From: Caldora sp. SIO3E6
GTDB taxonomy: Bacteria > Cyanobacteriota > Cyanobacteriia > Cyanobacteriales > Coleofasciculaceae
DNA length: 8,219 bases
NCBI GenBank assembly: GCA_010672185.1
Contig: JAAHHL010000254.1
Span: forward strand, 1 to 8,219
Direction of reading: 5' to 3'
Part shown: positions 1 to 5,695 of the stretch, in pieces
How positions within the stretch are numbered: position 1 is the first letter of the stretch
How the letters are laid out: each line of letters opens with the position of its first letter
Made by a program: the position numbers and the translations under genes
Notes under the pieces: model-generated
The model's input: the letters and a program-made list of their open reading frames with translations, nothing else
Database searches by the model: none
Told to the model about the DNA's origin: nothing

Positions 1-206
1 CCCCAAGGTTACCCGGGTTGATGCCAGGTTTTTGAGCTAAGAGATGCAATTTCTTGGGATTTTTTGACTTGCTGCATGATTGAAAGACGAATCTGGTATG
101 GCTTCCACACTTATTCAGCAGACCCTAGTTATTGTCGATGTTCCTATCATCTCCCTAAACCCGCCCCTACAGTAATCACCTTTTGGTATGGAAGAAAAAC
201 TAATAA

Positions 207-214
207 GCGATCGC
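207..214. repeat. HIP1 octamer GCGATCGC
   Basis: Exact GCGATCGC palindrome, the highly iterated palindrome over-represented in many cyanobacterial genomes. Together with the copies at 1817 and 4511 it supports a cyanobacterial origin. Confidence 0.9.
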
Positions 215-293
215 TATAGTTTAAATTTATTCTCAATAAACCTGTCAATAGCACCAAACTACTAACTGAGTTTCCCTGACAATTGTTTTCTTT

Positions 294-317
294 CTTTGTG
301 CTCTTTGTGTCTTTGTG
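294..317. repeat. Short CTTTGTG tandem repeat cluster
   Basis: CTTTGTG occurs at 294-300, 303-309 and 311-317, spaced 9 and 8 bases apart. Low-complexity intergenic runs of this kind are, from general familiarity, common between cyanobacterial genes. No function is evident. A loosely similar CTAGTGTG pair lies upstream of the caspase gene. Confidence 0.6.
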
Positions 318-349
318 GTTTATCCCTCTTCTGTCACTTTCCGAAATTC

Positions 350-365
350 TGACGAAATTCCGTCA
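350..365. other. Small dyad downstream of the caspase-FGE gene
   Basis: TGACG (350-354) and CGTCA (361-365) form a 5-bp perfect inverted repeat around a 6-base AT-rich loop, 71 bases past the stop codon of the leftward caspase-FGE gene. CGAAATTC is also directly repeated at 342-349 and 353-360. Without a T tract it is a poor intrinsic terminator. It might be an RNA 3' end structure or chance. Confidence 0.25.
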
Positions 366-435
366 TTACAGCCAACGATACTTAACGAGAGAATCAGGGT
401 TTGACCCCCATTTTTAGGAGTCTGACAGAAGATGG

Positions 436-2520
436 TTACAAAGTCTGCGCTGCCTCACACACCACACGAAAACCAACTTTGTCGCTCGATGCACCCGGAC
501 TATTGCTGGTGCGAAACGCAGAACGGCACTGTACAGGAGGGCTGAACCAGTTACCGCCCCGTAACAGCCGAGAATCATTATCATTATTACTATTCCACGC
601 ACTACCATCTTGTGGCACACCTCTATAGCTCTTGTGCCAAGTGTCTTTACACCACTCCCGAACATTCCCATGTATATCGTAGAGTCCAAAGGCATTGGCT
701 ACTTGAAAATGTCCAACTGGGGTGGTTTGGTCTAGGAATGGCCCCTCTGGCTCAGAATGGTAAGTTTCAATACCTTTATAATTGGCTAGTTTACTGGTGA
801 TTGTCTCTCCAAAATGGAAGGGGGTAGTAGTTCCAGCACGACAAGCATATTCCCATTCCGCCTCGCTTGGTAACCTATAGGTATGTCTACTTTTTGTTGA
901 GAGTCTGGCACAGAATTCCTCAGCATCGTACCAAGAGACTTGTTCTACAGGAAGATTATCACCTTTAAATCCAGACGGCTCAGCCTCCAAGTCAATCTTG
1001 ACTTTAGGTAAAGCTGCTACAACTCTCCACTGTGCCTGAGTTACAGGATATTTGCCGATGAAAAAGGGTGGAACAGTTACTTCAATCTGTGGACTTTCTT
1101 GATTTGTATGCCCCTTTTCCGTAGGTAGCGAACCCCTCATAAATTTACCACCAGGAATCTCTACCATTTCCAGCATTACCCTATTTCCCAAGTCTTGTGC
1201 AAAGAACTTGGCTTGACGGCTATTGGGACTAGTTTCTTTACCTTGAGAATCTACCGTTACTACATCAAAGTTGAAGGGTTTGAGGTTAACTTTTCCTTTA
1301 TCAATAGGAAGGGATTGTGACTCAATAGCAGGAGATGGTGATTCAATAGTAGTCCCAGTCTCTTCTATCTCAATAGGAGAAGTTGTATATTCAGGGGAGG
1401 ATGAGTTACGGTTCCAAACTTGATGGGCGATTACCGCTCCCACCAGTCCCACACTGCCAAAACCTGCTACTTGAATCAATTGCCGCCTTGTCCTAATTTG
1501 TTGTCGTGGTGGAGGCGCTTGCTTAGCTTGCTTCGTTAGAGGTGGTGTAATAGTTTGTGACTTTGTTCCTGATTTTTGGGGAATTGGGGGAGGAGCTGGT
1601 TTGACTATCTTTCCAGAGAGTCCCCAAATCCTTTTCAGAGCCTTCAGTGCTTTAGGATCTGCCGGAGACAAAGCCAGCACTCTTGTCAACAACTGCTCTG
1701 CTAATTGCAAATCTCCTTCAAGTTCAGCATCTTGAGCATCTTCTCTCAATGTTGCAATATCCTGCTCCGTTGCCTGCCTAGGTAACAGAATTAGATGGTA
1801 CTTGCTAGCAGGCTCCGCGATCGCATAAGGTGTTTGTCGAGGCTTTCCATAATAGTCATTAATCTCAGTAACTCGATACCGTAGACGGTGATACAACCGC
1901 TCCACAGTAGCACAGTTCCCTTCACCCTGAATTCGTAGCGACTCTAACAAGGCATAAGTAAAAGCACCTTGTTGAATATCCTCTCCAATCTCATAAGACC
2001 TTTCCGAAGGAGCACAGGAGGAAATGGTAATTACTCCTTGGTGTTTCTCCATTCCTATTCCTAAACCACTTTTGCTTCCTTCCTCGCGACAGGCATCTAA
2101 CAACAGCACGATATTATCAGCACCACAACGGCGCAATCGCTCAGTTATATAGTTGACAGGAATAGCTGTTGCTTCTAAATCTCTGGGGTTGACATCACAA
2201 GGCATCAGGTAATCCCGGTCTTGATGCCGAATACCATGACCACTGAAAAAGAACCAAAAGTTATCCCCTGGTTCTAGTTGAGGTTCTTCAAAGAAGTCTC
2301 GCAGGAAAGACCGGAGATTAGTGTAGTTAGGTTGGGTATTTTGCTCAAAACCGTTAGGAGCGATAAATGCTGGAGAGTTGTCTGAGTAGTAGAAAATTTG
2401 CTCAAACTTGGCTTCCTCAGCAAAAAAATCCCGCATTAGTGAGGCATCTCGCTCAGCATACTTGAGCGTTTGCAACCCTTTGTAAGAGTTAATACCAATA
2501 ACCAGTGCCCAATCCGTCAT
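436..2520 (-). CDS. Caspase-like protease fused to FGE-sulfatase/C-type-lectin-fold domain
   Basis: This 694-residue protein is a bacterial caspase homologue (peptidase C14, orthocaspase type). Residues 1-245 are the p20-like protease domain, opening WALVIGINSY, with the catalytic dyad His95 in FFSGHG and Cys144 in LLLDACR. Residues 258-298 form a TPR-like helical pair, 304-340 a Pro/Lys/Gln-rich linker, and 343-368 a twin-arginine-like motif (TRRQLIQ) running into one hydrophobic segment. Residues 448-688 are an FGE-sulfatase domain (EMVEIPGGKF, RLPSEAEWEYACRAGT, GLYDIHGNVREW, LLRGGNW, VGFRVV). Only one cysteine (Cys665) lies where formylglycine-generating enzymes need a pair, so this domain is probably a ligand-binding fold, not an enzyme. 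The ATG at 2520 matches the usual start of such caspases, though no well-spaced Shine-Dalgarno precedes it. It lies 71 bases behind a small gene on the same strand. A role in regulated proteolysis, cell death or defence is inferred from the family; substrate and trigger are unknown. Confidence 0.9.
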   Translation of the reverse strand: MTDWALVIGINSYKGLQTLKYAERDASLMRDFFAEEAKFEQIFYYSDNSPAFIAPNGFEQNTQPNYTNLRSFLRDFFEEPQLEPGDNFWFFFSGHGIRHQDRDYLMPCDVNPRDLEATAIPVNYITERLRRCGADNIVLLLDACREEGSKSGLGIGMEKHQGVITISSCAPSERSYEIGEDIQQGAFTYALLESLRIQGEGNCATVERLYHRLRYRVTEINDYYGKPRQTPYAIAEPASKYHLILLPRQATEQDIATLREDAQDAELEGDLQLAEQLLTRVLALSPADPKALKALKRIWGLSGKIVKPAPPPIPQKSGTKSQTITPPLTKQAKQAPPPRQQIRTRRQLIQVAGFGSVGLVGAVIAHQVWNRNSSSPEYTTSPIEIEETGTTIESPSPAIESQSLPIDKGKVNLKPFNFDVVTVDSQGKETSPNSRQAKFFAQDLGNRVMLEMVEIPGGKFMRGSLPTEKGHTNQESPQIEVTVPPFFIGKYPVTQAQWRVVAALPKVKIDLEAEPSGFKGDNLPVEQVSWYDAEEFCARLSTKSRHTYRLPSEAEWEYACRAGTTTPFHFGETITSKLANYKGIETYHSEPEGPFLDQTTPVGHFQVANAFGLYDIHGNVREWCKDTWHKSYRGVPQDGSAWNSNNDNDSRLLRGGNWFSPPVQCRSAFRTSNSPGASSDKVGFRVVCEAAQTL
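439..570 (-). other. Candidate DGR variable region at the 3' end of the caspase-FGE gene
   Basis: Residues 651-694 end a C-type-lectin-fold domain, the usual placement of variable regions rewritten by diversity-generating retroelements. Conserved positions (RLLRGGNW, C-R-S-A, VGFRVVC) alternate with positions that are typically AAC/AAT codons in a DGR template. Here those positions read F, S, V, Q, F, T, S, N, S, S and D, and several codons (TTC, AGC, ACC, AGC, AGT, GAC) are single- or double-A substitutions of AAC/AAT. The invariant GFRVVC stretch (457-474) would act as the mutagenesis-initiation end. Neither a template repeat nor a reverse transcriptase is in the window, so any DGR would act from elsewhere. 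An ordinary FGE-family C-terminus is the alternative. Confidence 0.45.
1817..1824. repeat. HIP1 octamer GCGATCGC
   Basis: Exact HIP1 palindrome inside the caspase-FGE coding sequence, near the end of the protease domain. Confidence 0.9.
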
Positions 2521-2542
2521 CCTATCTTAAAAATTCCCTTCT

Positions 2543-2569
2543 CTAGTGTGCTCTCGTGTCCCTAGTGTG
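2543..2569. repeat. CTAGTGTG direct repeat in the small-gene/caspase spacer
   Basis: CTAGTGTG occurs at 2543-2550 and 2562-2569, separated by CTCTCGTGTCC, within the 71-base gap between the small gene and the caspase gene. It resembles the low-complexity GTGT-rich intergenic repeats elsewhere in the window. It displaces any clear Shine-Dalgarno from the caspase start, but no function is evident. Confidence 0.5.
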
Positions 2570-2591
2570 GTTCATATATTCCAAAAATAAG

Positions 2592-2969
2592 CTAAGGTTT
2601 AACCCGTTTAAACTTAAGAGTTATCGCCCCTTTAGTTCCTGCTTTGCCACCAGTCCCCAGCAACTTTACTTGTCCCTCAGCACTGATTTCCACCGATAGC
2701 TCGATTTCATTCAATTTAAGTCCAGATTGCTGGTTAACTTGTTGTTGGGCACGATTGAATAAGCCGCCTACTATTTGCAGAAATTTGGACATTTCTGCTT
2801 CTAGTTTCTGAACACTGATCCTAGACCCTCTACTCGCTCCCTTTGTCGGAGCTGGGCTCTTACTATAGGGATTTCTGGAAGGGACTCCAGTTTTTGCCCC
2901 ATCATCTTCACTGGTTAGAGGAGTATCAGCAGTGACTATCCAGATAGTCTCATTATCTGTTTCCAGCAT
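2592..2969 (-). CDS. Small Trypco/Pepco-like partner protein of the caspase
   Basis: This is a 125-residue soluble protein. Residues 1-50 are polar and probably disordered (Ser/Pro/Lys/Gly-rich). Residues 52-82 look like an amphipathic helix (LEAEMSKFLQIVGGLFNRAQ). Residues 85-122 form a beta-rich module: the strand LNEIELSVEISAEGQVKLLG, a small-residue turn GTGGKAGTKGA, and a last strand ITLKFKR. This 'E-L-x-V-x-I-S-A ... G-x-A-x-G ... I-T-L-x-F' layout resembles the small domains that accompany trypsin- or caspase-type effectors in bacterial conflict systems (Trypco/Pepco families, effector-associated constant components). The gene precedes the caspase gene on the same strand, so co-expression is likely and a regulatory or adaptor role is inferred. 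The ATG at 2969 is preceded by AAGG at close spacing and lies 5 bases after the stop of a possible upstream remnant. Family assignment is by eye and moderate; that it is a real gene is fairly sure. Confidence 0.72.
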   Translation of the reverse strand: MLETDNETIWIVTADTPLTSEDDGAKTGVPSRNPYSKSPAPTKGASRGSRISVQKLEAEMSKFLQIVGGLFNRAQQQVNQQSGLKLNEIELSVEISAEGQVKLLGTGGKAGTKGAITLKFKRVKP

Positions 2970-2974
2970 ATACC

Positions 2975-3099
2975 TTATTCGTCCATAGCTTCAACATATT
3001 CCTTCCAGCCTTTGACTGTCACACCCGGAATTGTGGTAAGAGACTTTCAACTCCTGATGCCTCAGTGATCAAGCTGGGTATTCGAGAACTGCTATAAGT
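2975..3099 (-). pseudogene. Possible frame-broken 3' end of an upstream gene
   Basis: Two overlapping minus-strand frames read like one interrupted peptide. Frame one (3099 to about 3040) gives TYSSSRIPSLITEASGVESL. Frame two (from about 3040 to the TAA at 2977-2975) gives TTIPGVTVKGWKEYVEAMDE. A single-base change near 3040 would join them. The second frame stops 5 bases before the start of the small partner gene, the spacing of a translationally coupled operon. No family is recognised, each piece is very short, and chance is a real possibility. If genuine, it is the tail of a third member of the caspase operon, decayed or truncated where mgtE's upstream region begins. Confidence 0.25.
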
Positions 3100-3115
3100 T
3101 ACTTAATCAATTTAG

Positions 3116-3146
3116 TTGTGGGCAGAGATAAAACCTGCGCTATAAT
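3116..3146 (+). promoter_or_regulatory. Likely sigma70-type promoter for mgtE
   Basis: A perfect TATAAT lies at 3141-3146. The best upstream hexamer is TTGTGG at 3116-3121 with a 19-base spacer, so the -35 is weak. Transcription would start near 3153, giving a leader of roughly 100 bases before the TTG start. I see no convincing Mg2+-riboswitch (M-box) architecture in that leader. Confidence 0.5.
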
Positions 3147-3250
3147 CCTTGATTTAGCCCCATGACTCAGGGACTGAATTTTAGGACAAGTGTCGAAACC
3201 CCCTAAACTAAAATCAATACTCAACGTAGAATTCGATAGGAGGGCTTGCC

Positions 3251-4675
3251 TTGACTGAAAATACAACTTCCCTCCAAACAATCTCCCGCAGCGAACTTCG
3301 CCAGCTTGTGCGTAGCCAAATGTTAATGCTGCTGGAGCAAGAAAACCTTCAGGGGGCAAAAGCGCTGTTAGTGCCAGTGCAACCAGTAGATATTGCTGAA
3401 GCAATTGAAGGGTTGCCAGAAGCAATGCAAGTGATAGCTTTCCGCTTACTGTCTAAAAATGAAGCGATTGAAGTTTATGAATATCTAGATTCTACTGTCC
3501 AGCAGTCGCTGATTGAGGAATTCAAGCGCCAGGAAGTCCTAGACATTGTTGATAAAATGTCCCCTGATGATCGAGCACGATTATTTGATGAATTACCTGC
3601 CAAAATTGTTCGACGTCTGTTGGCAGAATTGAGCCCAAAGGAACGGGAAACTACTGCTTTGCTGTTGGGCTATGAGGAAGACACAGCGGGGCGGATTATG
3701 ACACCTGAATATATTTCTCTGAAAGAGAATTTAACTGTTACGGAAACCCTGGAGAGGATTCGTAGTTTAGCGAATGTTTCAGAAGTTATCTATTATCTCT
3801 ATGTTACGGATACCTCTCGATGCTTAACAGGAATTGTTTCTCTGCGAGATTTGGTTCTTTCTTCCCCAGAAAAAACCTTAGGGGAGATTATGACTCGTGA
3901 TGTGGTTAGTGTACCCACTAATACAGATCAAGAAGAAGTAGCACGTATGATCCAGCGCTATGATTTATTTGCTCTACCGATTGTCGATAAAGAAAAACGT
4001 TTAGTAGGAGTTGTGACAGTAGATGATGTTATTGATATTATAGAACGGGAGGCAACAGAAGATATCTATACCTTGGGCGGCGGTGTGCAATCGGGAAGTG
4101 ACAATTATTTTCAAACGAATTTGCTGACGGTTGCTCGCAGACGAGTTGTCTGGTTGTTTGTTTTGCTCTTTACCAACGGTGTCACCAGTACCATTATCCA
4201 ATCCCAAGGAGAACTCTTGAAACAAGTAGTGCTACTCGCCGCATTTATTCCCCTGTTGACTGGTACTGGTGGTAATGTTGGTGCTCAGTCTTCAACAGTA
4301 GTCATTCGTGGTTTAAATACCGATGAAATCCGTGATTTGGGCACAGTCCAAGTTATCTGGCGAGAGGCTCTAGCTGGAGCACTTCTGGGGACAATTCTGG
4401 GCTCAGTCGCAACGGTATGGGCTTACCTACTGCTTCAAAATTGGAATTTTTTCGCCCCCTTCTCTATGCAAGATGGTTTTATTGCTGTATGTGTGGGAAC
4501 TAGTCTAATTGCGATCGCGATTCTTGCCTCTGTTGCTGGTTCGGCATTACCATTTTTATTTCGCTCCCTTGGCTTAGATCCTGCTCTAATGTCAGCACCG
4601 TTTATCACCACAGCAGTTGATGTTTTAGGTGTGCTGATTTATTTCAACATTGCCCGAATGATGTTGCAGCTTTAG
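3251..4675 (+). CDS. mgtE: Magnesium transporter MgtE
   Basis: This 474-residue inner-membrane Mg2+ channel/transporter has the full family layout. Residues 30-135 are the helical MgtE N domain, including MSPDDRARLFDELP. Residues 145-270 are a CBS pair (MTPEYISL... and IMTRDVVSVPTNTD...) ending EATEDIY. About five membrane segments follow (near 297-317, 324-338, 372-395, 408-432 and 450-472). The signature PLLTGTGGNVGAQSSTVVIRG is at 335-354, and FITTAVDVLG contains Asp457, the position that coordinates Mg2+ in the pore of characterised MgtE. In the family the cytosolic domains sense Mg2+ and close the pore when it is plentiful. The start is TTG, chosen because AGGAGGG (3238-3244) sits 6 bases upstream. 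It is divergent from the caspase pair and appears to be transcribed alone. Length and motifs look intact. Confidence 0.97.
   Translation: MTENTTSLQTISRSELRQLVRSQMLMLLEQENLQGAKALLVPVQPVDIAEAIEGLPEAMQVIAFRLLSKNEAIEVYEYLDSTVQQSLIEEFKRQEVLDIVDKMSPDDRARLFDELPAKIVRRLLAELSPKERETTALLLGYEEDTAGRIMTPEYISLKENLTVTETLERIRSLANVSEVIYYLYVTDTSRCLTGIVSLRDLVLSSPEKTLGEIMTRDVVSVPTNTDQEEVARMIQRYDLFALPIVDKEKRLVGVVTVDDVIDIIEREATEDIYTLGGGVQSGSDNYFQTNLLTVARRRVVWLFVLLFTNGVTSTIIQSQGELLKQVVLLAAFIPLLTGTGGNVGAQSSTVVIRGLNTDEIRDLGTVQVIWREALAGALLGTILGSVATVWAYLLLQNWNFFAPFSMQDGFIAVCVGTSLIAIAILASVAGSALPFLFRSLGLDPALMSAPFITTAVDVLGVLIYFNIARMMLQL
4511..4518. repeat. HIP1 octamer GCGATCGC
   Basis: Exact HIP1 palindrome inside mgtE, in the codons for a membrane segment. 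Confidence 0.9.
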
Positions 4676-4700
4676 AAGCAAGAAGACTCTGAGACTTCAA

Positions 4701-4744
4701 GGGGTGTAAAGTACTAATGTTACCGTAATTTTTCTCTACACCCC
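4701..4744. terminator. Inverted repeat between convergent genes, possible bidirectional terminator
   Basis: GGGGTGTA (4701-4708) and TACACCCC (4737-4744) form a perfect 8-bp stem around a 28-base loop, filling most of the gap between the mgtE stop (4675) and the stop of the facing gene (4758). The position suits a shared terminator. However, the loop is long and no T tract follows the stem on either strand, so it is not a classical intrinsic terminator; a processing or stabilising hairpin is possible. Confidence 0.45.
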
Positions 4745-4757
4745 AAGCGCCGCAATT

Positions 4758-5240
4758 TTATGCTAAGAGTAGCTTAGTAGTGTCAGGATAACCCTCACTT
4801 AGCCATTGTTCTTCCCTGAGCCAAACCAAACCACAGTTTTTTGTCTTTAACCCATGCAATAAAAAAGGGTGAGTTGAGCCAAATAAAATTAATTCTAAAT
4901 AACTCTCTTGTGTTTCTTTACCATAAGTAGTAAAAAATTGCCACATATCAGCTTGACCATCCTGGCGACGTTTGGCAAAGTGTGGTTGACCTTCTTCGGC
5001 ATTCCAAGTTGGTGTACGCAAATAGATTATGGCATTGCCGCCACCCTGATTATCCCAAGACCAAGACCAAATTTTGTTTTTTGCGGTGAAATTGGCATTG
5101 AAGCTCTCTAAAGTTCCTTTTGTCTCATTGTATTTGAAAGAGCCTAGACCAATAGTTTGAGAGCTGCCTAAATTAATAAATCTCAAAGAGATTTGTCCAG
5201 AGTGAACAGTTTTGGCTTCCCATTGGTAAAAATTGTTCAT
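4758..5240 (-). CDS. Hypothetical protein, Trp-rich and probably beta-rich
   Basis: I do not recognise this 160-residue protein. It has no signal peptide or membrane segment. Alternating hydrophobic/polar stretches (GQISLRFINLG, NAIIYLRTPTWN, SYLELILFG) with many Trp, Gly and Asn residues (KIWSWSWDNQGGG at 56-68) suggest a beta-sandwich or beta-barrel, with a C-terminal segment CGLVWLREEQWLSEGYP. The frame is open for seven more codons to a TTG at 5261, but I prefer the ATG at 5240 because a weak purine run (AAGAG) lies about 10 bases upstream of it and nothing suitable precedes the TTG. It converges on mgtE and diverges from the injection-system operon, sharing that operon's regulatory region, so a link to the injection system is possible but unproven. 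Confidence 0.75.
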   Translation of the reverse strand: MNNFYQWEAKTVHSGQISLRFINLGSSQTIGLGSFKYNETKGTLESFNANFTAKNKIWSWSWDNQGGGNAIIYLRTPTWNAEEGQPHFAKRRQDGQADMWQFFTTYGKETQESYLELILFGSTHPFLLHGLKTKNCGLVWLREEQWLSEGYPDTTKLLLA

Positions 5241-5413
5241 AGTTTTATCACTCTTGGTCAAGATACAATTTTACATTAGCAATGCTGTTAGGTTCCTCGC
5301 AACCATTTTCCACGAATCTTAAACACTATTTAAAATTATTTTTTTATACTAAGTAATCTTCCAAGATCTTGCATTAAATCAAGTTTTTATTCGGTGCTTA
5401 TTTTATGCGAGTT

Positions 5414-5440
5414 TCTACGTAAAAGTACGTAGACTTACGT
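5414..5440. promoter_or_regulatory. ACGT triple repeat with 8-bp dyad, candidate operator
   Basis: TCTACGTA (5414-5421) and TACGTAGA (5426-5433) form a perfect 8-bp inverted repeat around AAAG. A third TACGT follows at 5436-5440. The three ACGT cores begin at 5417, 5427 and 5437, exactly 10 bp apart, so they face the same side of the helix. GTA-N4-TAC occurs twice in overlapping register. This looks like a binding site for a dimeric regulator. It is not an NtcA site, which needs GTA-N8-TAC. Confidence 0.5.
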
Positions 5441-5504
5441 GGATAAATAATAATTAATAAGTGGCATCCGTGAATCTACTGAAAATTCGTCTACTTAAAT
5501 AACT

Positions 5505-5525
5505 GGAGTTAAATCAAATAACTCC
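5505..5525. promoter_or_regulatory. Second dyad upstream of the injection-system operon
   Basis: GGAGTTA (5505-5511) and TAACTCC (5519-5525) form a perfect 7-bp inverted repeat with a 7-base spacer. The half-site recurs in inverted orientation: CTGGAGTT at 5503-5510 is the complement of AACTCCAG at 5579-5586. No T tract follows, so an operator is more likely than a terminator. Confidence 0.4.
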
Positions 5526-5621
5526 CTTTACTAAACTCTCAGGCCAGAAATAAGACTGGGTCATTTTTTCATAGTCTAAACTCCAGCAAATAATCAAACC
5601 TGGACATATCTAGGTCAATTC

Positions 5622-5651
5622 TTTACAACCTATTTAGGGACAGGCTATGAT
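5622..5651 (+). promoter_or_regulatory. Likely sigma70-type promoter of the injection-system operon
   Basis: TTTACA (5622-5627) matches the -35 consensus at 5 of 6 bases and TATGAT (5646-5651) the -10 at 5 of 6, with an 18-base spacer. Transcription would begin near 5658, giving a leader of about 38 bases to the ATG at 5696. That supports this ATG over the GTG at 5672, which would lie only about 14 bases from the transcript start. Confidence 0.55.
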
Positions 5652-5695
5652 ATCAAAAAGTTGCTGCTGAGGTGAACTCAACAAGGTCGGTCAAG

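Larger units (their letters stand above)
1..435. other. Non-coding region downstream of the caspase-FGE gene
   Basis: I see no supportable gene here. The longest ATG-initiated frame (76-219, 47 codons) has no ribosome binding site and no recognisable family features. A frame open from the left edge on the plus strand stops at 38-40 and could be the last dozen codons of a neighbouring gene, but that is too short to judge. The stretch holds one HIP1 octamer (207-214), a CTTTGTG repeat cluster (294-317) and a small dyad (350-365). No copy of the 3' end of the caspase-FGE gene is present, so it does not contain a DGR template repeat. Confidence 0.6.
5241..5695. other. Long divergent regulatory region upstream of the injection-system operon
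   Basis: This 455-base AT-rich stretch lies between the leftward hypothetical gene and the rightward Pvc16-like gene, and no coding frame in it looks real. It contains three helically phased ACGT cores with a dyad (5414-5440), a second dyad (5505-5525) whose half-site recurs at 5579-5586, and a good promoter (5622-5651). Its length and organisation suggest regulated expression of one or both flanking genes. Confidence 0.6.

Noticed and set aside
1..40. C-terminal tail of a gene entering from the left edge (stop at 38-40)
   Set aside because: Only about 12 codons are visible, with no recognisable motif; any random frame could give this.
76..219. 47-codon plus-strand frame in the left non-coding region
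   Set aside because: No Shine-Dalgarno, no recognisable motif and a length expected by chance; not reported as a gene.
436..1180. Active formylglycine-generating enzyme
   Set aside because: The C-terminal region has a single cysteine (Cys665) where the catalytic family needs a cysteine pair, and the domain is fused to a caspase, so a binding fold is more likely.
3147..3250. Mg2+-sensing riboswitch in the mgtE leader
   Set aside because: The ~100-base leader shows no multi-helix M-box-like arrangement that I could pair by eye, and MgtE is normally gated by Mg2+ at the protein level.
3099..3425. 108-codon minus-strand frame overlapping the start of mgtE
   Set aside because: It lies antisense to the well-supported MgtE N domain and its promoter region, and has a composition typical of an antisense shadow.
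5414..5440. NtcA or LexA binding site
   Set aside because: The GTA and TAC halves are 4 bases apart, not 8 as NtcA requires, and the pattern does not match the cyanobacterial LexA box as I know it.
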